Positions 25,943-36,916 of a stretch of 64,000 nt of DNA are shown piece by piece (position 1 is the first letter of the stretch; each line of letters begins with the position of its first letter). Under the pieces are notes generated by a model that saw nothing but the letters and a program-made list of their open reading frames with translations, was not told the origin of the DNA and did no database searches. This stretch comes from Desarmillaria ectypa (Eukaryota > Basidiomycota > Agaricomycetes > Agaricales > Physalacriaceae). The position numbers and the translations under genes are program-made. The DNA lies in assembly GCA_030407005.1 (NCBI GenBank), contig JAUDYN010000005.1, positions 2,418,001 through 2,482,000 of the forward strand. The letters are read 5' to 3'.

Positions 25943-26855
25943 GGACAACCACAATCGTAAGCTCCTCCCTCAGCTGAGCCGTAAACTGGAAATTGTTGTA
26001 AGCCCGGGAGACGGATAGATCTGAGGGGCGAAGAAAAAGAGAGAGAAGGACGAGAGAGAACTTTCCGACTGACGCAAGCCAATTCTAGCGTCTGACAAAG
26101 CACAATTCCCAAACTAAGTTGAAGATTAGATCATCGAAATACGAGATAAGACCAGGCACTGGCTTCCTTGTCGAGAAAAGTTTTCAAAGTTATATTTTAC
26201 ATAGATATCCTTCACTACCTCGTCATCTAATTTCTATCCCCCTCCTTTCTTTGCAGGCCCAAGGTAAGACGTCCACCTCGTCGACTCGTCAGATCTGATT
26301 TCCCGCCTGAATTTTACCCTCTGTTATAGGAACCTACTCAGTATGCTTTCAGCGTATTCCCAGAGTGACATAGTGAAGAATGAGACAGGTGTGGTATTCT
26401 GGGCAATCATCTCAAATCCACGGCTTCAACAGCTACACAAAGAAACCAGGGTAGCAGCATTTTCATCTGAGCATCACGCGACACGTACGTAGCTTGGGGG
26501 AGCTTGGGCGCTGCAACAGTGAGCAACATAAATGTGTCATTGACCGCGCATATATTGTATTGATTGAGATACTTGCTGCATCTTGTTACCAGTGATGACG
26601 ACAATGTCAACGGGCGGCAGGATTGATGAAAGCTTACTTGCTACTTCAAGAGTATTGCCTCATAATAGTCATTGGAATGGGGACTGTTTGCCTATTTCGC
26701 GAGAGACCAAAATTCTCCAGTTGCGAATAAATTACCCAAATGCATTGTCCAAATTCAATAAAGTATCGATAGCAATATCATGCCACTTATTCTTTGGGAC
26801 TTTAGTTCCAAGACTGCCAAGATAGCCCTCGAAAAAGACTAACTGACTTTTAATT
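25943..26855. other. Intergenic region between Lon and the DHHC gene
   Basis: About 0.9 kb holding the Lon promoter and the 3' end of the next minus-strand gene. No supportable gene. A GTGATGA near 26591 is not followed by a D box at snoRNA distance. Confidence 0.5.
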
Positions 26856-28013
26856 TTACTCGTCGTCGTCGTCGTCCGTCAACTCCTCGCCTCTTCTGAT
26901 CCCACCATGCTCTTCGTACCCATCCTTTCGTGCCCACCAACGACCGTCAGTATACGGTTGGAGCCTCAGAGGAATGATAAGCGTATACAAGGGATATTCC
27001 TCAAGATTAAAGAAAAGTTGTAGGTTTTTCCGTCGACTAACCAGCAAGTAAGAAGCGTGCTAGACTGAGCAATAATCAGACTCACCCTAAATCGTAACTA
27101 TTAACGAACTCCTCTCCCCTGTTCCGTGCGACGCGTTTGTAAACCTCATGATCTTGCGACTCGACAGACGTCTCGGCAGCGGATATAGCAGCTAGGTGCC
27201 ACGCGCACATAATACCCACAGCAAAACAGAGTACGGCGGAAAGGATGTAGGTGAGGAGATACAATGTCAACGACACTCTGTATGGCCAGGAAACGTGCAT
27301 GCCCATCAGACCAAGTGCAACTAAGAGCTGTGGATATCCAGACAGAACGAAAGCGAACGTGGCGATAACGAGGTAAGCCATGAACATGACGAAATGACGC
27401 TCGTTATGGAGGCCTACGCATTGATTGATCCCTGAAAGACGTCAGCACCAATGAAACAACGTTAAGGGCAATGGACGCACACTAATGTCTAATGAGCATG
27501 ACAGAGTAGCAGAAAGAATATATTGAACGCACAGGACAGTGATGGTCGTATTTTAGTACGCATTTGTTGCATATACGGCAATGATGAGAGCGCTCTGGTC
27601 TCACCATGGAACACTTGCTGCATTTCGTCAGCGCCGCCTTGGTTGTCCTTGCATCGACGCCTACGCGTTTCCTTTTGGCCGCCCACAGTCCTCGTATTGG
27701 GGAAACATCGCCTTCGACGAAGCCAGGCGGGACCGTACATACCCACCAGTAGTGTGTCCACATGTTAACCGCCACAAGGGCGCACAGAGGTATCGTAAGA
27801 AGAGGGAGAGGAAGGTTAGGCGATATTACGTCGACTGCGCCAGCATCAGGACGGGTTGAACGAACGAAAAAGCTACGCACAGAAAGCCACGGTTCCAATA
27901 CTCATCAGCATTATAGCCAGTGCTACAAAAAACGGGCCAGCTGCGCCAGTTATACGGTCACCTAGTCTCTCCAGAGTCTTGAAGCATCGAAATACAGTAC
28001 GCGAGCAGATCAT
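26856..28013 (-). CDS. DHHC-type protein S-palmitoyltransferase
   Basis: These membrane enzymes attach palmitate to Cys residues of proteins in Golgi, ER or vacuole membranes. From ATG 28013 the product has two N-terminal membrane segments ([33 protein letters not shown]). A short loop follows, then the zinc-binding Cys-rich domain [20 protein letters not shown] ending in YDHHCP, the catalytic DHHC. It then runs through [17 protein letters not shown], a TTxE-like region, and two more hydrophobic segments. The C-terminus is highly acidic (five Asp and Glu before TAA 26856-26858). Introns occur at about 27431-27540 and 27030-27085. It is one of the Pfa/Akr/Erf2 paralogues, and I cannot decide which. 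Confidence 0.9.
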
Positions 28014-28145
28014 AGTAGGAAGTAAGCCGGAGTTGTGGGCGTTTGTTTACTCATCAAGACGTCACTACCCGGCATAACAGATCGATATCGAAAGTACAAA
28101 ATGAAGTAAGAAAAGCAATAATAAAAATGAATCAGGCCAGACAAC

Positions 28146-29861
28146 TCATGTCCTCCCCGGTGTGCTCCCCCTCTTTGGCGTTCGCGGCGTTGGCGGCGGG
28201 ACACCGGTCAGCCTTCGCTCACTAACACCCCCGCCTCTCTCCTCGACCCTCTGCACCTCCCTGACCGCTCTTCTTGCTGCATCACCAACCATCGCAGGCG
28301 GGCGCTCCCGATCTACTGTCCACAACGCTCTCAGTAGCTCCTGCGGTGGCGGTTCTCGTGTCGGAGCACCAAACAGACCCGGGGGATTCGAGCTGGACCG
28401 TTGCGCGAGGCCGGTGGAAAGATGGGCAAAACGCTCATCAAGGGCACGCTCAGCTACATACGCAGTCGCACGAGCAGCGTTCTGGTACGTGTTCAACATA
28501 TCAACCTTGAACTCGACGTCCTGGAGGAGTGTCTGTATCTCTGGCCTGTCAGTGCCGTCGAGTATGTGTTGCGCAAGAGCAAAGCTAGGATGGCCGGAGC
28601 CCGTCTCTTCCTTCTGCTTTCCCTTAGACTTGGAACTGACGAATGCGTCATAGAAACTCCTGGCCTTCTTCCATGATTCGTCTTCTTCCTGCGCCCTGTC
28701 ATGAGACAAAAATGAATACAAAGGAAAGCCTAGTAGATGTGAAAGCCGCACTTTCGGATTTGTTCAGTATAGGTCACCTCAAACCGCCGATTGCTCATGT
28801 TCTGCTCATTCTCCCGCAGTGCCACTGCCACTGGCCCATTCCTACTTCCTCCTGAAGCACCAGAAGATGTCGTCCTGACATCAACTTGCCTCTCCGCCAG
28901 TAGCCTCACCATCTCTTCTTTCGCCGCCTTCATCACCCGTCCCGCTTCTGGACCGAGTCCTTCCTCCCTGCCTGCTGCCCTCAGGGAGCACCAGACAAGC
29001 AGCATCCTCATCCTCTCTGCATCCGGCAACTCCACGTCGATATGCTTAAAGAAGCTCCCTTCATGGACACTCGGATGTGGCTGGCTAATCCCTGTGGCCT
29101 CAAAACTCGCACTAACCCGCTTCCCACGACCGCCTATGGAGCTGCGTCGGCCGGGAGTCTGGCTATTGTCGTCGTTGTTCCCTTGATATTGTTTGATGGC
29201 AGCCATTGCACCCCCGCGCATTGCTTTATTTCGTTCAATAATCGGACTGTCCGTCTCCACAGCAGCTAGTGGTTCTGTCCTATCAACGCTCTTACCTTTT
29301 CCTTTCCCTTTATTCTGCGGTGCCCTCGAGCTCTTACGCAGATGGGCACTCTCGTCCTCCATCGCACGAACATCGGATGCCATTGCAACAGGATCCCCAG
29401 GAGATGAAAGGATATCACGGGAACGATTGGTCGCGGGGGGTGGTGTCGCGGGTCGCGTAGTAGGGGTTGGTTTCGAGCTGGAGGGTTTCGTAGTCTTCGA
29501 TTTGGCTTTGTTAGTAGGTTGCCGGGAGTCTGCGCGTAGTTTCTTTGTCGGTGGCTGGGACTGAGAAGGGAGTGGTTGTGAATTCGATTGTCCGGCTTGC
29601 GGTTGTGCACGGACGATAATGAGGCCGCCGGGCTGCTCCTCCCCATTCAATACTAGGTTTTTGATAAGTTAAAACAATCCGGTCGCCAAATTAAAAGAGC
29701 ATACGTTTCCGTTTATTCCCCTAAACACGAAATATCAGTTGACACTAGTACGAGCTGCTGTATGGAAGCCAACATACCGCATCCTTCCTCACCTTTTTCG
29801 CGCCCATTGGATTATCAGAAAAGTCGCCTTTCCGTTTCGCGTTGGTCTGTGATGATGACAT
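28146..29861 (-). CDS. DSN1: Kinetochore MIND-complex subunit Dsn1/Mis13
   Basis: Dsn1 (Mis13) is a subunit of the Mis12/MIND complex that links the inner centromere to microtubule-binding outer kinetochore proteins. The N-terminus (ATG 29861, MSSSQTNAKRKGDF) is basic and disordered. The diagnostic core is GRRSSIGGRGKRVSASFE followed by a short spacer and SFFKHIDVELPDAERMRMLL, which matches the Dsn1 phosphorylated loop and head region. A coiled-coil C-terminal half follows (WKKARSFYDAF; EIQTLLQDVEFKVDMLNTYQ), and the end is basic and Thr/Pro-rich (PTPRTPKRGSTPGRT). The stop is TGA at 28146-28148. Introns lie near 29640-29840 and 28690-28780. The RRSS sites are likely Aurora B targets, by family knowledge. 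Confidence 0.88.
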
Positions 29862-30250
29862 TGTGTTCGTTAGCGTACTGAGCATCGCCCGCGCCCCTAC
29901 GGCTGTGAACGTTCGAAGGGGAGTACGTCAAGCGGAGTTTTAAAACTAAATTTCTCACGATCGCATGATCAACACAAGAGTACTGTCACGCGTGACGGGA
30001 CGCGTTCAAATAATCCTGTACGACTCACCATGCAGTCGTAAATCTTTGCTTCGCCCTGCTGCAAGCTACGTAGCTTCAATTTGCTTTAGCCTGAGATAAT
30101 CACAATCTGCGCCGCCTGATCCTGCGGAGACCCACTCAGAAATTTTACGTATGCATATACACTAGGCACATTATTTCATCCTACACCTGTCCTTGTTAAT
30201 CAGTGTACTTGGGACACTGTAATCTATACCGGCCACTAATTCAGTGCAGA
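29862..30250. other. Intergenic region
   Basis: 389 bp containing the DSN1 promoter and the 3' end of the next minus-strand gene. Nothing else is recognisable. Confidence 0.5.
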
Positions 30251-31206
30251 TTATACTCTTGCTTTGACAGGTACCAGCTCAAATGTGTCCCAAAAGTCCC
30301 TTGAATCTAATGCACGACCCAGCGTGCTAATGTCTCTCGGAAGTGCCCGGACAGATTCACCGCGCATTAGTTCACGGACCCACTGCGCTTTCTCCTCTGA
30401 CCATGCTGAGGTAATATCCCACCAATCATAGACTCTCCCGTCCGTCAGCAGCCACCGCTGGCCAACGGTTTTGGAAGGGTTCAAATGCACCGCAAGTATC
30501 GCCCGCGAGACGTCTTGGCCGTGGATCAGATGGAGGCCGCCCTGGAGTTGCTGTAATAACGGGGAAATTCGAACGAAATGACCAAAATCGTACCTTGGCC
30601 TTTAAGGCGTCTTTCGTAGGCGCAACTCGTCCGATGTAGGCCTTTGGATCCCTTGTTCCACCCCACAGGCCCGAAAGACAGAGCACGCTGCTCTTTGTCT
30701 CAGGCAAACCCAGTAATTCTTCTTCCAAAATGACACGTGGAGTCTTTGTGAACGTCGAATGGCGGTCGTACCAGTTGGTCGAGGTGGATTTGGGGGCATC
30801 TGGCTAAAAAGACACTCAGAGTCGAACATGGAGGACGAATCAAACGCACTGGGCTATCCCAAATACTCGTAGTCCCCAGCTGCACCCACAATTCTTGTCC
30901 ACCCCTTCCTTCCTCCCTCGCCTTCCTATATCCCTGTACCAATCTTCCCACGGCGCCCTTGGTGGTTATTGGGAATGTCACCAGTACAGTCTTCGCATCC
31001 GGCAATTTCTTGCATTGCTCGACCAGTTTCTCTTCGCTTTCGTCTTCTTGATCAAGGTTGAATGGGATAGTGGTATAAGGGTCAGTGGATCCTGAACGTG
31101 TCGTCGCAGCCCACTTGACGTTCTGCTCCACGCAAAGTGGTATGAGGAATGTTGACGTCCAGCCCGCACCAAGAATGAGAATGTCGACTGGGGATGAAGA
31201 TGGCAT
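30251..31206 (-). CDS. NAD(P)-binding Rossmann-fold protein (YeeZ/extended-SDR-like)
   Basis: From ATG 31206 the product begins MPSSSPVDILILGAGWTSTF, a Rossmann dinucleotide-binding glycine motif right at the N-terminus. Then come TVLVTFPITTKGAV and LWVQLGTTSIWD, a typical beta-strand plus Thr/Ser position. Later segments include VLCLSGLWGGTRDP and, near the end, RWLLTDGRVYDWWD. The stop is TAA at 30251-30253. Two short introns lie at about 30806-30860 and 30545-30600. The fold resembles the YeeZ-type NAD-dependent epimerase-like proteins found in fungi. The substrate is unknown and no catalytic YxxxK is visible. Confidence 0.72.
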
Positions 31207-31667
31207 TGATAAATAACGGTGTCATCAAGGCATGGGCGCCCGTTCTGAGGGTCTGTATCATATGATCGTTTCCGCATTCGAACGTGATGCCGATCTCAGA
31301 TCTAGCGCTTGCAGACGACTAGGGAGCGCCTTACAGGAATAACCTACAACGTAAGGAGGAAATTATCCATCCACGTTCAACTTCGTAGTGGAGGGGTGGT
31401 GGGTCGGGTATGTCGGTTTCGTCACTTCAGGTAAGTTTCCAAGCCTGATGTTTTCAATCAATCAACTGCATCTGGGCAAGGATCATACACTGGTTTACAC
31501 AACCGGTCGCATTCAGTTATCAGTTGAATATTATATTATCGGCAGTGTAGCCGCTATCTTCTCCAGATATATTGCCTCTGCACCAACTAAATGGATCATT
31601 CAGCAGGCGCTACAGCACTCAAAAGCTGGTAACTACAACCTTATGCCCTGAGAGTCCCATATTGATC
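31207..31667. other. Divergent promoter region between Rossmann protein and O-methyltransferase genes
   Basis: 461 bp. Both flanking genes start here in opposite directions. No repeat or RNA gene is recognised. Confidence 0.5.
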
Positions 31668-33314
31668 ATGGCAACTGGAGCTATCCACCTTCTTGCTCTC
31701 ACCTCTCTGATCACTGCTTCTGTTCAAGAAATTATCTCTGCATATCCGAATATCCCACATCCTGATTCTACCTCCCTCGGTGTATATGATATTCCTGAAA
31801 ATATTCCCCCGGAGCTCACTAGGGCTATCCAGCGCGTTGAAGCAGCGTGTGCACAATTGAGTTGTGCCGTCGCTAGCCCTGGGCATACCATTGTGAATGT
31901 GTGTGTTACTTTTGCCCGTCTCTCCTTCTGTGTTCCATTAGTAATCTTTGAGTAGAAATCGCTTGCTGTAAGTTACCATCAAGTCGTCCCGGATGTTCGT
32001 TAAGTGGTGAGGTCATATATAGCACGCAGAACCGGCCTCTCTTCTCGTCGTTACTCAAGCCCGCATCGCTGATCATCTTCTTGATAAACCTGATGGGCTT
32101 CATGTCTCGGAACTAGCACGATTATCAGGCCGGGACGAAAGCAAACTGGGGAGGATCCTTCGCTTGTTAGCGACAAGTCATGTCTTCCGTGAAGGTCTGT
32201 TATATTTTCACGAAGCTAAATGGTCTTGCTAATGAATACACTGCATCAGTAAAGCCAAACGTATTTTCGAACAACCGATTGAGCATGAAGCTCCTTAGCT
32301 CGGATCCGGTCTCAGATACTGTCTGCCTGTTAACAGACGAAAGCCTGACAGCATCGTCCTATCTTAACGAGAGTATGACCGCTAATGGGGGCTCGAAGAT
32401 TCCATTCGAGCGCGCAACAGGGCTCCCTTTCTTTGAATATCACAAGACCGTACGTCTCACCGTGTTATTCCGTTCTCGTTGTTATAGCGTCTGCTCTTCA
32501 GCCAGGAGGAAAGGCAAAAAGTGATCGTTTTCCCCGTGCGATGGTCGGTTGGGGAAATGTTACCGGCAAGGGGTTACTAGCTACGGTCTATCCGTGGGAG
32601 CAACAGCCAGTTGATACGACCATATGCGACATCGCTGGGGGCAACGGACACGTTACAATGGCCTTGATGAAGGCGTATCCGCACCTCAAAGTCGTACTAC
32701 AAGATCAGGAACAAGTCGTTGTAATGGGGAAACAATTCTGGAACCAAGAATACCCGGAAGCAGTAGAAAGAGAGAGGGTGCAGTTTGTATCTTTCGATTT
32801 CTTCCAAGATACTGCGGTTGAGGGCTGTGATTTCTATTATGTATGTTGTGCTTCTATTTGTTGGTGCTTTCTCATGTTCGATTGGATACCTTTGTTAGAT
32901 CCGCTCCATTTTGCGAGACTGGCCCGACGAACAGAGTCTTTTAATCCTCAGAAATGTCCGGAAGGCTATGAAGCCTTCCAGTAGGCTTATTATCCGTGCG
33001 TTCTTTGTTCAATTCGAAGGCTATTTTTCACGTTTTTCTCAATAGACGATACTGTCCTCCGACAAGCTGTGCACACATCTCCCTCTTCTATTCAAGATGT
33101 TACTTTTCAAGACATCGCCCCGGAGCCGCTTTTACCGAATTACGGTGCAGCCCGCATACGGACGTACGAGCTTGATACGATCATGATGAACCTCTTGGGG
33201 AGTGCTGCGCGCACTCTTGATGAGTTCTTAGCGCTGTGTGACACATGCGGTTTTAAGTTTGAGAAACTTTACGAGGCGGGAGAAACTGATCTGATTGAAT
33301 TTAGTCCAGTCTAA
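31668..33314 (+). CDS. COMT-type S-adenosylmethionine-dependent O-methyltransferase
   Basis: Plant/fungal COMT-like enzymes methylate hydroxyl groups of small aromatic metabolites. The exons are 31668-31898, a 12-bp exon 31956-31967, 32033-32194, 32250-32449, 32488-32840, 32899-32995 and 33046-33314. Together they give a dimerisation/winged-helix domain (ARIADHLLDKPDGLHVSELA, KLGRILRLLATSHVF) and a Rossmann SAM-binding domain with TTICDIAGGNGHVTMAL (motif I). Later segments include MKPSSRLIIHDDTVL and a C-terminal DLIEFSPV, ending at TAA. The usual catalytic motif LHDWxD reads ILRDWPDEQ, with Arg in place of the general-base His. Activity may therefore be altered or lost. The reading frame is otherwise intact. 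Confidence 0.87.
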
Positions 33315-36300
33315 ACATATGATGCTTGCCTTGGGTTCTAGTGAGTATACATAGCCACGTATTTGTATTGTACCATGTTCCGATGATGAACTGCATCTTT
33401 GAAGTCTATTGCTCAGTGCGAGGCCAACAGATGGAGAGCGCCGCCTTTACAAGCAATTGAACCGGTAGATGCCGATCACTCTTCCCGATTCTTTCCGAAG
33501 AATGAGGAAACGATTGTCGTAAACGCAGGTTCCAAGGGTAAGGAGCGTTTTCGTAGGCCTCTGCACGCTCATCGAGGCTAACTGGCATCGCCACAGCCTT
33601 TTGGTGGAGGCTGAAAATCTGAGAGACATCGGGGCAAGTGTCTCACTTGCACCCATCCTTCGTCCTGCGATCCAAGGCGAGCTGAGCTGAGCTCGCTCCC
33701 TCGTTTTCACGCTTAATCAATGTCCATTCATCCCAGGTTGCAAAGGCCTCGCCTATCTATTTATTCAAATATTCTACGAGCTTCTAATCAGCTCTCGTGC
33801 ACCTGGTGAGGCTCCACCTCTCCCCACATCTGATCAAGGTGTATCTTATTTAATTCTTCTTGAATGAGCAGTTACCCAAAGCCACCGAGTCAACAAAACG
33901 GATACAGTTCAGATACAGCCCAATTTCTTCGGGGACCGGCAACTGCCGCTACTGGATAGGTTCTCGCTTTCGTCGCACGTTTAAAGTCGCCTTTCATGCC
34001 TTAATAGCTGTTCTGATGGTATAACATGCGAGGTAGATTGCATTGACCATCCTACAGTGTGCCGACTCCTACAATGACATTCATAACAACCTTGCACAAG
34101 GCACAAGCGATTCAAATTTTCACGTTTCTGTGCATGGCCCCATCAATCTTCGAGGGTTCACTGATAGGGCGAACTTAAGATGAATAGCAGCTCCTCCGCA
34201 GCCTTCCAATTGATTACTGAAATTCCATGATGATGGTACGTTCTTTCATCCATATACTTTGGTTCCGTGCTGACGAAGAGCTGCCTTCGTCTTCACTCTA
34301 ATAGAAATATTTCACTATCCGTTTTACCGAAAGTGCTTTCTTTGTTCGCATCAAATATAATATGTAAGTATGCAACGTGATTGATGCTGTCAATCAGGAC
34401 CCACTCTCCAGATACTCATGATCGAGAACATGCAATTACAACTTTCATCAGGACGGACGTGAATGGCCTTACGCTGCATCTCAAACGCTGGTGCCATCTC
34501 AGATTTTCCGAGAACTATGTGGGGTTGGCAAGAACCTTCTAATTCCACTTCCTTGCGCAGACCATCATGTTCTGGCGGCAATTCCTTGTCTTATTCTTGG
34601 ATCTATCACCAAGTACAGTGGTCTGACCATCATCTATTCCGGCGTACCTTTGCTCCAGGAACCTTCTCCAGGGCTCGAATCGGGGTGGGCTTGATGGCTC
34701 GGAGGATGCAGAGCCTCCCCCCTCAGCACCTCGGAATAGCTTTCTCTGGCCCGCGATCTCTGATCTGACACATCTTCCAGCCGCCGCGACTATCTGATGG
34801 AATGAAAAAGATACATCCAGAGATGGCATTTTTGAATTATATTTCCGTCACTCCTGAAGTTCGTATCCTATAACGTCTACTATCTGACCGGCTGCTTTCG
34901 GGTATCACTCCTTCGCTCTTGACGACAAGGTTGATCTCAGCCCATCATTGGCATCAGATACTTCATTCCAACACGGCCATTCAACGCCTTGAACGAAGTG
35001 TCCTCGAGAAATTTTTGGTGACCTACAATCAGCGTTTGTTATCCCCATTAAAGCTCTAGTCATCTCCTTTACTATCACTGGATGAGCAAAGTTTGTTCAT
35101 AGTTTTCTTTTTTTACTGAAAAAAATACTAAAAATACTAAAAATATTTTACTGTTTTCTGCCCCCCCCCCCCCCCCCCCCCCATTGCCAAATACAGTGAA
35201 AAGTTCTAAATATTTATACAGGTTTTTCTACAGAAATACTGGAGAAAAAAACTTTGAATATTTTCTGTGTATTCAGGGGTAAAAATACTTAAATTTTAGT
35301 GCAGTGTTATGATAGCTTCTATTAAGAGCGGCCCGACCGTGTCCCATCAGCTACACCGACTTGTCCTCTATCTCCGACGTTTTATGTCTCGGTACTCTAA
35401 AACACCGTCCAAAGGTGACATCCAGATCCCCCGGACATTGTCAAAATGATTTACGCCATCACAGCGCACATCGATTTTTTTTATCAAATCAAATATGGGA
35501 GCAGGCCATCTTACGGTGATCATCCGTTGGCAAAATTCTGACAAGTCTGGCCTCGTTGACGTCAGATTTGAAAACTATGCCGGTGAACTACCCATAACAT
35601 AGCATGCTTGACATTTTGAGCGAGATTTTTGCTAGCTATTGCAATCGCTCGTAAAGGACTCATAAAGTGTAGTGTTCATTCATATTTCCAATGAGTTGCT
35701 TTTTCAGTAGTAAGTAGTGGGGAATCATGGTGCTTTGTTCACCACGCGAGTGGTTGGAGAATTAATAAAGAAGTCGTTATGAGTTATTTCCTGCCATCTC
35801 CGTATTGTCGCCACCATACAAGGCTCGTATTCAAATTTTACACGCCATACGATGTGGAACTGTTGAGGAGTTCAACAAGGCGGTGAGTTTTAGCCGGTAT
35901 TTAATATGTATCTATCGTATCACACAAGTTCTTCCGGGAAGCACGTGGCCTTGTTGAACTCAACTTGAACTTCCATCTGTTGTCAAGACCCGAAACTACC
36001 TGCTATTGAATTCATTATAATCCATATAATGCATCTGCAGCAGCTCGAAAGACTGCGGAAGGCAAGCAGAAGGACTCGGAGTAAATCAAGCGGTAGAACA
36101 GTCTCCAGGTTCGCTTTATTGAACTTGAAATTTGCTCAGTTTTGAATAGATTTCCAGCCTCCAGGATCTACCTTATACACAGACATAATGCATCTGAAAG
36201 TTGTAGAAGGTAGCACAATGTGTGTTGCCACTTCAGAGTGCAATATGTAAGCATCTAAACGCTGTGAAACAGCAAGACCCGAGCTGGAGATTCGAAGAGA

Positions 36301-36916
36301 GGTCGTGCGTTCCCCCTTAAAGAATCGGAAAATGTACAGGACGCCGTATATGCTATTCAGCGCGGATCGTATCGAACAATAGTGAGGAGAGCTTAGCGGA
36401 ATGCCCATGCCGTTTCTGATACCTGAAGAGTCCACTCATATCCCCGTATTTTCTCAAATGCATATACTACATGCGCATCATTGAGCTTACGGTAGCTCAG
36501 ACTTATGGCATATATCACCAGGGCGAGCGTGCTGATACGAGAAACGGACTTTCAGGCGCATGAAGGCGGAAATTAGTGGTATGGAGTTAGTGTGGCGGAA
36601 AAGCCTAAAATCGTGTTCATGCCGATCTGGGAATCTGGGACGTACGCCCTGCTGAGCATCCCGTATGTCTGCGTAATTTCGTTATTCTGGTTTGTAACTA
36701 ATCACTATCCGCGCAAATGTCCGGGGGTATCATCCAGAATCGGGTTCTCACCACGCCCATCGTTACGTTCTCTTTGCACATTAATTGACAGTCCTGAATT
36801 CCGGCAGCAATTCAATCGAGTGATATCCGTATGCTTCGTTAAAAGGATCTGCTAAAATCCTCATGTGTCCCATCACTTTCCCTCCATTATCTATATTCTT
36901 CTAGTCTGGTACCCCC
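33315..36916. other. 3.6-kb gene-poor region with poly-C tract
   Basis: No supportable gene. The AT-rich part at about 35100-35310 contains repeated AATACT/AAATA words around a 22-C run (listed separately). Elsewhere open frames are short and unsupported. I saw no transposase, reverse transcriptase or terminal repeats. Confidence 0.5.
35161..35182. repeat. Poly-C tract of 22 bases
   Basis: An uninterrupted run of 22 C within an AT-rich stretch. It is preceded by three copies of an AAATACT-like word and followed by related AAATACT words at about 35233-35295. Confidence 0.9.

Noticed and set aside
26868..26880. CGT trinucleotide repeat as a microsatellite
   Set aside because: It encodes the Asp-rich C-terminus of the palmitoyltransferase on the minus strand and is explained by that coding role.
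28162..29564. Long plus-strand frames opposite DSN1
   Set aside because: They are shadows of the GC-rich, low-complexity minus-strand coding sequence. The minus strand shows the conserved Dsn1 motifs.
34660..34700. GGGCTCGAATC resembling a tRNA B box
   Set aside because: The flanks do not pair as a T-arm, and no A box or anticodon arm is present upstream.
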